In this document: piece after piece, positions 36,875 through 45,367 of the stretch
How the letters are laid out: each line of letters begins with the position of its first letter
Numbering within the stretch: position 1 is the first letter of the stretch
Source of the DNA: Candidatus Latescibacterota bacterium
Lineage (GTDB): Bacteria; Latescibacterota; MWCZ01
Length of the DNA: 64,000 bases
NCBI GenBank assembly: GCA_022706085.1
Contig: JAKJDF010000006.1
Location: forward strand, 1 to 64,000
Reading direction: 5' to 3'
Program-made: the position numbers and the translations under genes
The notes under the pieces: model-generated
Seen by the model: only the letters and a program-made list of their open reading frames with translations
Told to the model about the DNA's origin: nothing
Databases searched by the model: none

Positions 36875-38272
36875 TTAACGAGGATCACATGTGTTGTTCA
36901 ATTGTGGATAACGAAACAGCTCGTCATTCGCAAGGAGGTTCACCTGTTCCATGATGGTGCGTCTTCCTTCCAGGCCGATTGAGACCTGTGGGAGGGCGCT
37001 GCGCGTGGTGTCCCGTGAGAGCACATTAAGGTCACCAAGAAAGTCGTTTGCTCGCGTTACGAGGAACCGTTTCTCGTGTGTCCGGACGGGCGAGCCCTTC
37101 ATATGGAGCGCCTGCGGGTCTCGTACGGTTCCCGGAACAAAAACCAGTTGGATCCCTGCGAGGCACAGAGCCGCGGTCTCCGTTCGGAGCTTGCCGTCGA
37201 CGAACCCGCGCTCGATCAGCCCCAGGTTGGCCGCAGTTCGAATCGACCCCATGCCGACGGGAGCCAGAACGGTCCGCGCACGGATGGAAAGGGCGCACCT
37301 GTTTTCCCGCACGGCCATCTCATCTGTCAGGCTGTCCACGACGCCCGCGCCGCGGAGTCCTGCCGGCATACCCGGCAGCACAACGTGCACCGGCGCGACG
37401 CTCTCGAATCTCTCGAACGAGGCCTGCTCCGCGACATTTTTCTCGTTATCTGCGGAGATCATTACGCCCGCCTCGCCGCTTGCGCGTCTTCGTTCAGCTC
37501 CGACGGAAAGTAGTGCAATTGGCGTACCGTTGTACGCCCGGAACACGATTGACGCCTTCGCCGGGTTCGTGTTCGGTTGCCATTCCTCGACCACTGCGGC
37601 GCGAACACCGGTTGCCGCACGGACGATGGTTTCTGCAACGGTCCGCCGGACCTGCTCCGCGTATGCTGAATCCCTTCCGGTTTCTTCTTCAGACCGTCCC
37701 CAAAAGCCCATCATGTCGGGTGCGCACATCGTTCCAGTAGCCACTACGGCGATATACTCGACGGAATCGTTCTTCTCCGCGAGAAGGTTCGCAACCAGTG
37801 CGCGAATAGCGATAACATCATCGTAGAAGATTCCGAAATTGTCCACTGTGCAAATCGCTACGCGATGCCGTGCGTCCCCGAAGACGATTGCGCGGGCATA
37901 AAGGCTGTCCTGAACGCCTCCCGCAGGACGACCATTCGCTTCGCCCGCCAACCAGACTGCATCAAATCGCCTGTTGCGGTCCTTGTCTACCCATGTATCA
38001 ATCCCGATACTGAATCGCCCGTCTCCATTCCGGTCCGAGAAACTGTCGGGCACAGTCGGCGTAACATTTGCCACAGCCGCCCCGGCGCAGAAAAAAACCG
38101 AATCTGCGCGCATGTTCCTCGTTGAGTACCTGAGGTCAACGAAGTAATCCGGATGGGCGTCATCGCGTGCCGCATGGCGCCACCAGGCCTTTCCCGCGAG
38201 TGCGAAAAGACCTGCCCCGCCGGCGAGGGTCATGAATACGATGAAGGCTCTGCCCCAGTGTGCCAGTTTCAT
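36875..38272 (-). CDS. Neutral-ceramidase-like protein lacking the metal-binding His motifs
   Basis: 465 aa; N-terminal hydrophobic anchor at about 9-28. The following domain resembles the N-terminal domain of neutral/alkaline ceramidase: CAGAAVANVTP, SLYARAIVFG, VAICTVDNFGIFYDDV, then a NGTPIALLSVG strand and ISADN. An EF-hand-like insert with D-R-N-G-D-G and D-K-D-R-N lies at 80-103. Where the family has THTHSAPD the protein has ATGTMCAPD (178-186); where it has an AxHP His motif it has GAERR (258-262). Both Zn-binding His are therefore missing, so amidase activity is unlikely. It could bind lipid or sugar. No ribosome-site problem or frameshift is visible; this is an intact gene upstream of the PPC repeat gene. 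Confidence 0.65.
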   Translation of the reverse strand: MKLAHWGRAFIVFMTLAGGAGLFALAGKAWWRHAARDDAHPDYFVDLRYSTRNMRADSVFFCAGAAVANVTPTVPDSFSDRNGDGRFSIGIDTWVDKDRNRRFDAVWLAGEANGRPAGGVQDSLYARAIVFGDARHRVAICTVDNFGIFYDDVIAIRALVANLLAEKNDSVEYIAVVATGTMCAPDMMGFWGRSEEETGRDSAYAEQVRRTVAETIVRAATGVRAAVVEEWQPNTNPAKASIVFRAYNGTPIALLSVGAERRRASGEAGVMISADNEKNVAEQASFERFESVAPVHVVLPGMPAGLRGAGVVDSLTDEMAVRENRCALSIRARTVLAPVGMGSIRTAANLGLIERGFVDGKLRTETAALCLAGIQLVFVPGTVRDPQALHMKGSPVRTHEKRFLVTRANDFLGDLNVLSRDTTRSALPQVSIGLEGRRTIMEQVNLLANDELFRYPQLNNTCDPR

Positions 38273-38366
38273 CGTTGGTTCTCTATGCCGGAGAAATCAG
38301 AACCCCGCCTGAAATGTGTCGGGTTTTTCCGATGTGCGGTGAAATTCCCCCAACTCGCGAAACGAA

Positions 38367-38394
38367 AAAGGCGCGCGTTTTCACGCGCGCCTTT
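38367..38394 (-). terminator. Rho-independent terminator after the Gfo/Idh gene
   Basis: A 12-bp stem, AAAGGCGCGCGT (38367-38378), with complement 38383-38394 and TTTC loop; on the minus strand it ends in CCTTTTTC. It lies 27 bp after the oxidoreductase stop and separates it from the ceramidase-like gene. Confidence 0.85.
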
Positions 38395-38420
38395 GGTTAT
38401 TGATGGAGCGGAGTCCGCCA

Positions 38421-39500
38421 TCACGAAAGAAACACCTCTTTGCCCGTTCGGCCGCTTTCGAAAATCGCCTCAATCACTTCCACGTCATGTTTGGCATGAA
38501 CGGGGGAGCTCATCGTGTCGGTGTTTGTCCGAATTGCGCGCACCAGGTCCTCGATGTGGGCCTGATGCCCGTCGGAACTCAAAGCCCAGGGGTCGTTGGC
38601 CGTCGTCTCGCCCCTCGCTTCGCGGGGGCCATACAGCGCGAGCATTTCCTGTTCCTCGGCCTTCTCCTTTTCGCGCTTGGGATCGTCGTCGTGCATGATC
38701 TGCCACGCTTCAAGGTACGTGCTCTGCCGAATCTGGCCTCGTGAGCCGAACAATACCAGAATCTGGTCTGTCCCGCGGTACGCACAGGTGGTTGTCATGA
38801 TGGTTCCCATGGCACCATTTTCGAACTTCAGGATCGCCACAGTGTGGTCTTCCGCCTCGATGTCGTGCGTAAAAACGCCGAATTTCCCGAAGACAGATTT
38901 CACCCTTCCGAAGAAGTACAACACGATATCCATCGTGTGAACGCCCTGGTTGGCAAGTGACCCCCCTCCGTCCAGCGCCCAGGTTCCCTTCCAGCGGCCG
39001 TGCGCAACGTCCTCATAATAGCTCTGAGCGCGGTACCAGGGCAGCAGAGCGTTGATCCCGACCAGTTTCCCGAGCCGCCCACTATCGATGACATCCTTGA
39101 TCCGTCTGTTCAACGGGCTCGTACGTTGCTGGAAGATTTGTTCCATTTTCACGCCGCGCGCTGCCGCCGCGTCAATCAAGGCTTGAACTTTCGCAGCCTT
39201 GACGTCCGGTGGTTTCTCCACGACAAGATGCTTGCCGGTCTGAATGGCCTGTATCCCGAAATCAGCGTGCATACCGCTCGGAACGCAGATGCACACTGCT
39301 TCCATACCCGGATGGTTCAGGAACTCGGCGTACGAAGAGTACCCCTTGCAGCCGTACGTCTGAACCATTTTGTTCGTGCGCTCCATGTCGATGTCGCACA
39401 CCGCAACCAGTTCCGCGCCATTGGCCGCCGCGATTGCTTTGCAGTGATGCTGCCCCATTCCCAGGCCGACGACACCGAATTTCACGGGTTCGTAATCCAT
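38421..39500 (-). CDS. Gfo/Idh/MocA-family NAD(P)-dependent oxidoreductase
   Basis: 359 aa, GGAGCTG eight bases before ATG. Rossmann domain with FGVVGLGMGQHHCKAI and VAVCDIDMERT, the EKPPDV motif with the catalytic Lys, then the C-terminal alpha/beta domain with GGGSLANQGVHTMDIVLYFFG, where the His of the GxHxxD motif is kept. Family members oxidise or reduce sugars and inositol-like polyols. No signal peptide, so cytoplasmic. It lies 131 bp downstream of an aldo/keto reductase and near PfkB kinases and a TIM-barrel isomerase, consistent with a sugar-catabolic locus. Confidence 0.9.
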   Translation of the reverse strand: MDYEPVKFGVVGLGMGQHHCKAIAAANGAELVAVCDIDMERTNKMVQTYGCKGYSSYAEFLNHPGMEAVCICVPSGMHADFGIQAIQTGKHLVVEKPPDVKAAKVQALIDAAAARGVKMEQIFQQRTSPLNRRIKDVIDSGRLGKLVGINALLPWYRAQSYYEDVAHGRWKGTWALDGGGSLANQGVHTMDIVLYFFGRVKSVFGKFGVFTHDIEAEDHTVAILKFENGAMGTIMTTTCAYRGTDQILVLFGSRGQIRQSTYLEAWQIMHDDDPKREKEKAEEQEMLALYGPREARGETTANDPWALSSDGHQAHIEDLVRAIRTNTDTMSSPVHAKHDVEVIEAIFESGRTGKEVFLS

Positions 39501-39631
39501 CGTTTACAGCTCCATCATCTGTGCAGGAAAATGAAACAAGGTCGCCCCGGCTTTCTGTTCCTCCAAAGGTTCGGAAAAGGGCGTTGTCGTACTGATTATA
39601 CGTTCAGCGTGCCGTCGCCCCTAAGGGGTTT

Positions 39632-40600
39632 TCAGGTCTGCCGTGGAAAATCGCCCGGAAGGGCGGCGCGGATTGCGTTCTCCACCGCCGCTGAAAGGCC
39701 CTTCCCGTCCGACGCTGCGCAGTTGCGTTCCACCTGCTCCGGTGTCTTCGCGCCCGCTATGATGCACGTGACCGCTGGCTGGTTAAGAATGAAGCGCAGC
39801 GCAGCTTCCCCGGGTTGCATAGGTGTTGCAGCCTCTCGAAGGGCTTCCGCTTCGACAACCGCACGGGCGAGCAACTCACCTTTGAGCCAATTGGCGCGAT
39901 GGTCATCAGGAGGGAATACCGTGTCCTTCGTGAACTTTGCCGCGAGTATTCCTGAACTGAGAGGCGCGCGGATAAGGGTAGCGATCTTCTCCCTTTCGCA
40001 AAGAGGGAAAAGCTCGGTTTCTGCTTCACGCGTTTGCGCGTTGTAGTATATCTGCAGGCAGTCTACAACGCGTCGCCGGATGTACGAAATGCCTTCCGCA
40101 GGCGTGGTAACGGAAACGCCGACGAAACGAATCTTCCCCTGCTCACGAAGAATCGAAAGTGTTTCGAACACTTCGTCCCCATCCCCAACCTCAGGCGGAG
40201 GGTTGTGAAGTTGATAGAGATCAATGACGTCCTTGCGGAGGCGCTTGAGACTACGTTCGCATGCGGAAAGGATGTAATCGTGGGTAAAGTTCTTACGCCC
40301 GGGAAGGGGATCGCGGCGCTCGTTGCCAACCTTGGTTGCGACGTAGCATGAAGACCATTTCTTCTCCAGAGCCTTACCCAGGAGGGACTCGCTGTGTCCC
40401 GCCCCGTATGCGTCAGCGGTGTCAAATAGATTCACACCCAGATCGAGCGCCCGATGGATTGCTCTGATCGACGTCTCATCGTCCGTCGCTCCGTAGCCGA
40501 TACCTTTTCCACCTATCTCAAAACCTCCACCAATCGCCCACGCACCGAATCCGATCTCCGAGACGCGGAGCCCGGTTTTGCCGAGGTTCCGATACTGCAT
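39632..40600 (-). CDS. Aldo/keto reductase
   Basis: 322 aa from ATG 40600, preceded by AGGAGGGC; longer in-frame sequence covers only the structured gap upstream. The AKR tetrad is complete: Asp and Tyr in FDTADAYGAGHSE, Lys in YVATKVG, His in LYQLHNPPPE; the NADPH-binding C-terminus reads IAGAKTPEQVERN. It reduces aldehydes or ketones of sugars, or oxidises galactose/fucose-type sugars in some relatives. It lies between the porin gene and the Gfo/Idh gene on the same strand. Confidence 0.9.
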   Translation of the reverse strand: MQYRNLGKTGLRVSEIGFGAWAIGGGFEIGGKGIGYGATDDETSIRAIHRALDLGVNLFDTADAYGAGHSESLLGKALEKKWSSCYVATKVGNERRDPLPGRKNFTHDYILSACERSLKRLRKDVIDLYQLHNPPPEVGDGDEVFETLSILREQGKIRFVGVSVTTPAEGISYIRRRVVDCLQIYYNAQTREAETELFPLCEREKIATLIRAPLSSGILAAKFTKDTVFPPDDHRANWLKGELLARAVVEAEALREAATPMQPGEAALRFILNQPAVTCIIAGAKTPEQVERNCAASDGKGLSAAVENAIRAALPGDFPRQT

Positions 40601-40677
40601 GCAGAATGCCCTCCTGTCAAACAGGAAACCCCGTGCCGTGCCAGACGGACCGCCGCCGGGTTCCTCTCTCAATAGCC

Positions 40678-40716
40678 GGCGCGCCGCCCGCACCAACTGG
40701 TGCAAGACGGCGCGCC
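40678..40716 (-). terminator. Nested GC-rich hairpin between the porin and aldo/keto reductase genes
   Basis: Outer arms GGCGCGCCG (40678-40686) and CGGCGCGCC (40708-40716); inner arms GCACCA and TGGTGC (40690-40695, 40698-40703). No T-run. It begins about 20 bp after the porin stop, where a further small repeat AGTTG-CAA-CAACT occurs. Probably a processing or partial-termination element that sets the level of downstream genes. Confidence 0.5.
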
Positions 40717-40735
40717 AGGTCGCCAGTTGCAACAA

Positions 40736-41878
40736 CTAGAAAATCAACATCGCTCCAACGCTGAGCACTTCCACTTTGTTCTCCACGGCAGGGGCAATGT
40801 AGTGCGACCGAATCACGTCCAGTTGGGTGATGAGACGGAACGGCGCCCACGGCTGCCACACGACGTTTACGTAGCCCGCACGGTTCCGGTCCATCGTCTG
40901 CCGCGTCAGCATCGCGGTATGCGTCGCGTTCCAATCAGCTTTTTCCTGACCGGCTGCGACACTGGCCATCCATTTTGGCGAGAACTTGTACGTTGCTTCA
41001 AACCAGCCCATGTACCCGGTCTCGGCGTAGCGCTTGCCAGTGGCTGGGTCCTGATGGAACTTCGTCAGAGCATTGATGCCGCCGAGGCTTTGTCCAGAAG
41101 CGAATTCCCCGACGATTCTGAAAGGTCCGCGCCGAATGTCATAGTCGAACGCGCCCGCCAGAGAGTTGATGGTGCCCGTTCCGTCGTTCCAATCCTGTTT
41201 GCCCATATGTCCTGAAAGACCAAATGTCATTCCCGGTGCGAGCGTGTAGGCGACGCGTCCCTGCACGAACGGCAACTTCGAACGCTCCCCGCTCCCGAGC
41301 GGGTCCGTCTGCTCAACCGGTGTTGCCGTCATATCCCCTACGAATGGGCGCACCAGTGCGAACTGGAACAGGAACGGGGCGACGGAGTAATCAATGCGCG
41401 CTTGAGGCATACGCACCCAGAGGTTGCCGCAGGTGGTAAGCAAACCCGGCACGGCGGGGTTTGCGGGTGCGAATGCAAGCCAATCCTGTCCGAAGGTAAG
41501 AGTCGTGCGGGGATTGGGCTGCAACCTGAGGTATGCGAGCCTGAGACGAATGCTCGTCTGCTGCGCCGCTCCTCCTGCCGTGGAACCTCGAAGCCCCCAG
41601 AAGTCCACCTCAACCACTCCAGTTGCAGGCACTGTGCTGTCCGGCTGGACGCGCATCCCCAGTCGGGTGTGACGCCCCGTAATCAGGAAACTGCCCGGCA
41701 TGGTAGCAGAGCTCTGCGCGATGAAGGCAAGGTCGCTCGGATACGCGTTCCCATGGTTGTACGCGCCCATCCCAAGGATGAATCCGTACGGCTTGACTGA
41801 CGATGCAGCGTGCAGAACGGTCGGTGCCATTGATCCGACCACAAGAAAACCGATCCCAACTCGTGTTGCCAGTCTCAT
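40736..41878 (-). CDS. Outer-membrane beta-barrel porin-like protein
   Basis: 380 aa from ATG 41878, with GGGGGA eight bases upstream. A signal peptide ends near VLHAAS (about residue 26). The rest is alternating hydrophobic/polar strands with aromatic girdles (VEVDFWGLRG, TTLTFGQDWLAFAPANP, GYMGWFEATYKFSPKWM, GYVNVVWQPWAPFRLITQLDVI) and the last residue is Phe (MLIF), the BAM recognition signal. It resembles DcaP/porin-like trimeric barrels. It is 44 bp downstream of a PfkB kinase, so it probably imports the sugar that the kinase phosphorylates. Confidence 0.8.
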   Translation of the reverse strand: MRLATRVGIGFLVVGSMAPTVLHAASSVKPYGFILGMGAYNHGNAYPSDLAFIAQSSATMPGSFLITGRHTRLGMRVQPDSTVPATGVVEVDFWGLRGSTAGGAAQQTSIRLRLAYLRLQPNPRTTLTFGQDWLAFAPANPAVPGLLTTCGNLWVRMPQARIDYSVAPFLFQFALVRPFVGDMTATPVEQTDPLGSGERSKLPFVQGRVAYTLAPGMTFGLSGHMGKQDWNDGTGTINSLAGAFDYDIRRGPFRIVGEFASGQSLGGINALTKFHQDPATGKRYAETGYMGWFEATYKFSPKWMASVAAGQEKADWNATHTAMLTRQTMDRNRAGYVNVVWQPWAPFRLITQLDVIRSHYIAPAVENKVEVLSVGAMLIF

Positions 41879-41922
41879 CAGGTCGTCCCCCGATCTTTTT
41901 GAGAGGTGGTAGAAGAAACCGT

Positions 41923-42849
41923 TCACCAGACGTCTGAAATGGTGACACGGTCGCGCATGAGATCCAGATTTTCGCGTTCGATAACTCCTGCTCCGTTCGT
42001 CATCGCATTCGCTCCGGCGACGGCGAGTGCTTCACGCAGTTGCTCCCTGAGCGGAGAGCCTGAAACGAGTTTTGCGACCCATCCTGCGACGAACGCATCA
42101 CCGCATCCGACGGTGTTGACAACTCGTGGGACGGACGCTTTTCCACTGATCGCTTTTTCACGGTCCACCATGACTGCGCCTTCAGCGCCGAGCGTTATTG
42201 CGACTGCCTGCGTACTTCCTTTGAGCAAGGTCCTCCCGAGTGCTGCCATCTGCCTTACGTCTGCTGCGTGGACAGCAGTCAGCTCGCGCAGTTCTTCAGC
42301 ATTCGGTTTCAGACAACTCGGCATCGCCGCCGTTCCGAGAACCAACGCACCGCCGGAGGTGTCGAGTAATGTCCGAATGTGTCTCGCGCGACACAACCCC
42401 ACCAATTCGGCATACGTTGTTTCCGGTACCCCGGGTGGCACGCTGCCAGACAGCACAACGAAATCGGCACGCACCAGTAATCCCGTAAACACGGCGAGAA
42501 ACCGTTTCAAATCCTCGCCTGATACCGTGAATCCCAGTTCCCTCACATGGGTTTCGGTATTGCGTGCGGGATCGATTACAGTCGTGTCGACCCGCGTACG
42601 GCCCTCCACTTTCAGCAGGTTGCATTCGATTCCTTCCGCCCGTGCGCGGAAGAAGGCCTCATCCTCTCTTCCGACAAAACCTGTATACGCGACTTGTAAT
42701 CCCAGCAGCTGAAGGACGACGGCAACGTTCATCGCCTTGCCCGCAGCAAGAGTCTGCACGGACTGCGCTTTGAGGGTTGCGCCGACCACGAAGTTCGGAA
42801 CTGTCAGGATTCGGTCAATCGCGGGATTGAGACCGACCACCAATACCAT
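41923..42849 (-). CDS. PfkB kinase of the 1-phosphofructokinase/tagatose-6-P kinase type
   Basis: 308 aa from ATG 42849; no clear ribosome site, so a leaderless or upstream start is possible. VVGLNPAIDRIL at the N-terminus is the FruK/LacC signature; AGKAMNVA replaces the usual GGKGxNVA; the C-terminal catalytic motif is NTVGCGDAFVAGW with Asp kept. KPNAEEL marks the phosphosugar clade. It would phosphorylate a hexose or hexose phosphate. First gene of the minus-strand sugar run with porin, aldo/keto reductase and Gfo/Idh. Divergent from another PfkB gene, with a 266-bp shared upstream region that probably holds both promoters; I saw no strong consensus boxes in it. Confidence 0.85.
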   Translation of the reverse strand: MVLVVGLNPAIDRILTVPNFVVGATLKAQSVQTLAAGKAMNVAVVLQLLGLQVAYTGFVGREDEAFFRARAEGIECNLLKVEGRTRVDTTVIDPARNTETHVRELGFTVSGEDLKRFLAVFTGLLVRADFVVLSGSVPPGVPETTYAELVGLCRARHIRTLLDTSGGALVLGTAAMPSCLKPNAEELRELTAVHAADVRQMAALGRTLLKGSTQAVAITLGAEGAVMVDREKAISGKASVPRVVNTVGCGDAFVAGWVAKLVSGSPLREQLREALAVAGANAMTNGAGVIERENLDLMRDRVTISDVW

Positions 42850-43115
42850 ACAAAAACCAGAAACGGGGTTGTGTTGCGGCGGAGACAAAGGGAAAATTAG
42901 ATGCACTCGTAGCGCGGTCAAAACACCGGGTACACCGTTTCCCCCGATCTCATCATTCGCGTATCATTACTGGGAATTCCAACGCGGATGCCGGTGATTT
43001 CCTCCGCGTCTGAATTCAAGACCGAGACCCAGGGGAATCTTGAAAGTTTGGTGCGCGGGTTCGTTAACGGCGACCGGCATTGTGGGGCGGCAACCAGAAA
43101 CTGGAGAGGGACACA

Positions 43116-44147
43116 ATGAAACAAGGTTTGATTCTCGGCTGCGGGAGTGTGGTCGTTGACGTGCTCAAACTCGTTCCGAATTTCAAAGTCGGCGACAAGA
43201 CGAAAATCATTGAACAGGATGGTCGCTCGAAGAAGTTGATCGCCGGCGGCGTGACGCTCAACAACCTCGTCTGGTCGCGCATGCTGGGCGCTCGGTCGGG
43301 TGTGTTCGGGCGTCTCGGCGGGGACGAATACGGGAAATTCCTGCTGAAAGAAATGGATCGGTTCGGCGTTGCACACGATCAGCTTCACGTGATCGAAGGC
43401 GAAGAAGCCGCCTATACCGATTTCTTTCTTGACCAGCAACCGGAACGCACCCTTTTCATGTTCTTCGGAACCACGGCGACCACCACACCTGAGTTCATTC
43501 GCACGCGTTGCGCGGAGGCTATACGCAGTGCGGCCTACGTCGTAACGGAAATTTCCCAGCTTCCGCTTGACACAGTACTGGAAATCGAGAAAATCGCGCA
43601 CGAGGCAGATGTCCCGGTCGCGGTTGATCTGGATATCGCCCCGAGTAATTCCATCATGCAGTACATCGGAACCGCAGCCCAGTACGAAAAAGTGGCGCGT
43701 GGCGCTACCGTTCTCAAGCCGTGCGACGCCGCTGCGACCGAACTGGCGGGCACCGACGACCTCGAGAAAGCGATTCAGAAAATCCATCGCGACTTTGGCA
43801 GCCACAGACTGGTGGCCATAACGGCCGCGGCGAAAGGAAGTCTGCTGTACGACGGGAAAAACGTCCACTGGGAAAACGTGCTCGATCTCTCAAAGGTCGG
43901 ACGGAAACTCGTTGACCCGTGCGGTGCCGGAGACGCGTACTTCGGCGGCCTTAACGCCGCGCTCAACCTGCTTGGTTTTGGCGCTCCCCTTGCGGATATC
44001 GGGACAATCGCCAACGCCACCGCCGGCATCTGCTGTTCAGAATACGGCGCATTTCCGGTTGACCCGGAAACACCGCGGGCGGCGATCAAAAACCTTATCG
44101 CCGCCAACAGAGGTGCGGCAACGGCAGACCGACTGATTCCCGCGTGA
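43116..44147 (+). CDS. PfkB-family (ribokinase-like) sugar kinase
   Basis: 343 aa from ATG 43116, GGAGAGG seven bases upstream. LILGCGSVVVDVL, GGVTLNNLVWSRMLG, FGRLGGDEYGKFL, LKPCDAAATEL, then the catalytic DPCGAGDAYFGGL. Ribokinase/adenosine kinase-like fold; the sugar is not predictable. Followed by a terminator and then a double-SIS protein 60 bp further on, suggesting a kinase-isomerase pair whose expression is uncoupled. Confidence 0.87.
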   Translation: MKQGLILGCGSVVVDVLKLVPNFKVGDKTKIIEQDGRSKKLIAGGVTLNNLVWSRMLGARSGVFGRLGGDEYGKFLLKEMDRFGVAHDQLHVIEGEEAAYTDFFLDQQPERTLFMFFGTTATTTPEFIRTRCAEAIRSAAYVVTEISQLPLDTVLEIEKIAHEADVPVAVDLDIAPSNSIMQYIGTAAQYEKVARGATVLKPCDAAATELAGTDDLEKAIQKIHRDFGSHRLVAITAAAKGSLLYDGKNVHWENVLDLSKVGRKLVDPCGAGDAYFGGLNAALNLLGFGAPLADIGTIANATAGICCSEYGAFPVDPETPRAAIKNLIAANRGAATADRLIPA

Positions 44148-44154
44148 CCCACTG

Positions 44155-44193
44155 CCCGCGGGGTGAACAGAATCACCTCGCGGGTCCATTTTT
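44155..44193 (+). terminator. Rho-independent terminator between PfkB kinase and SIS genes
   Basis: A 12-bp stem with one G-U pair: 44155-44166 (CCCGCGGGGTGA) with 44173-44184, loop ACAGAA, and TTTTT at 44189-44193. The ribosome site of the next gene (TGAGGA) begins immediately after the T-run, so read-through could be regulated here. Confidence 0.75.
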
Positions 44194-44206
44194 CTGAGGA
44201 AACACC

Positions 44207-45367
44207 GTGAAGTACGAAGCTTCCGCCGTACAGGCGTTTTTGCAGCGCATTGTGGAATCCCTCGATGCACAGATCCAGCACATCGAGGCGGCCTCACCCC
44301 GGACATTCTACGGCAACGTGTTCTCCGAAATCCCGGAAGCGGGATACTGGGTTGCAACGGGAAAAGGGCGTGTGCGGCATATTGCAGACAAAATCTCCGC
44401 TTCCTTGGCCAGCACCGGAACGCCATCCTACTTTGTGGATGCTGCCAACGAAGCGCACGGCTTGCCCTTGCTGAGCCCTTCCAGCCGCGTCCTTCTGCTC
44501 TGGCGGCGACATCAACCGGTAGCCGATCTTGTCCGGTTGCTCGAGGCAGTTCCCGCTTCGGTTGCGGTTGATATCGTAACCGATGCAACGGATCTCCCCG
44601 CGAAAAGAACCGGGAATTTTTTCCGTATTGTCGGCGCCGAATCGAGCGCACTCGAGGTTCCGAACGACATTGTCGCGCTCGCCGTGGGCGATTCGTTCGT
44701 TGCCGGCCTGGAAAGTGCGCGGAAATTCACGGAACTGGACTTCCTGAAGGACCATCCCAAAGGCAGCCTCGGCAAAACAATCGCCGCCCACCGGACCGCG
44801 CGCGAAATACCCTACCTGCCGCCGCCCGTGCAGGCGCTCAACGCGTTGAAGGAGGAGCGCGAAGGGGTGCGAAGTCTGCTCGAGGGGATTGATATAACCG
44901 CAGTAACGGAATGGCTGGGCGTGTTCTCACGCCCGTGGGAACGCATTATTACCACGGGAATGGGGAAACCCGGTTACTGCATGCGGTATCTTGCCTTTCT
45001 GCTGAATGAACTGGGGCGCAGCTCGTTCTACCTGCATCCGGCTGAAGGTGTCCACGGAGACCTGGGAAGGATTGGCGAACGAAGCCTCGTCGTCGCGTAC
45101 TCCCACAGCGGCGAAACGGATGAGGTGCTGAACATTCTGCCCCGGATGAAAGAACGGGGAGCAACGCTTCTTGCGCTTGCGAATAACACCGCCAGCACAA
45201 TGGCGAAGGCGGCGGATGCAGTGCTGAAGGCAGGAGCGCCGGAGGTCGATCCGATTCGGAAGGCGCCTACGGGTTCCACCACTGCTGCACTATCGCTCGC
45301 GACGGCGCTGGTGTGTTCCGATAGACCGGCGACGGAGCAGGGAAACCGCGGCGGAATCAGATCGTAA
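44207..45367 (+). CDS. Tandem double-SIS protein related to arabinose-5-phosphate isomerase (KdsD)
   Basis: 386 aa, GTG with TGAGGAAA upstream. Residues about 10-195 and 205-375 are two KdsD-like SIS domains in one chain. The first has ATGKGRVRHIADKI and LASTGTPSYF, but the phosphosugar SNSGE motif is replaced by LWRRHQ (98-103), while the C-terminal HPKGSLG (183-189) is kept. The second has GMGKPGYCMRYLA, HPAEGVHGDLG and SHSGET (299-304), and ends without the HPxGxLG part. Thus each half keeps what the other lost. The 3' end overlaps the convergent URO-D gene by 11 bp. The substrate would be a phosphosugar; no CBS domains are present. Confidence 0.78.
   Translation: MKYEASAVQAFLQRIVESLDAQIQHIEAASPRTFYGNVFSEIPEAGYWVATGKGRVRHIADKISASLASTGTPSYFVDAANEAHGLPLLSPSSRVLLLWRRHQPVADLVRLLEAVPASVAVDIVTDATDLPAKRTGNFFRIVGAESSALEVPNDIVALAVGDSFVAGLESARKFTELDFLKDHPKGSLGKTIAAHRTAREIPYLPPPVQALNALKEEREGVRSLLEGIDITAVTEWLGVFSRPWERIITTGMGKPGYCMRYLAFLLNELGRSSFYLHPAEGVHGDLGRIGERSLVVAYSHSGETDEVLNILPRMKERGATLLALANNTASTMAKAADAVLKAGAPEVDPIRKAPTGSTTAALSLATALVCSDRPATEQGNRGGIRS

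Noticed and set aside
39595-39600. Perfect TATAAT on the minus strand before the Gfo/Idh gene
   Set aside because: No -35-like hexamer at 16-18 bp; a lone -10 is not enough to call a promoter.
42918-43868. 316-aa minus-strand frame opposite the PfkB kinase
   Set aside because: The sense frame has PfkB motifs including GAGD; the antisense frame is a GC-rich mirror.
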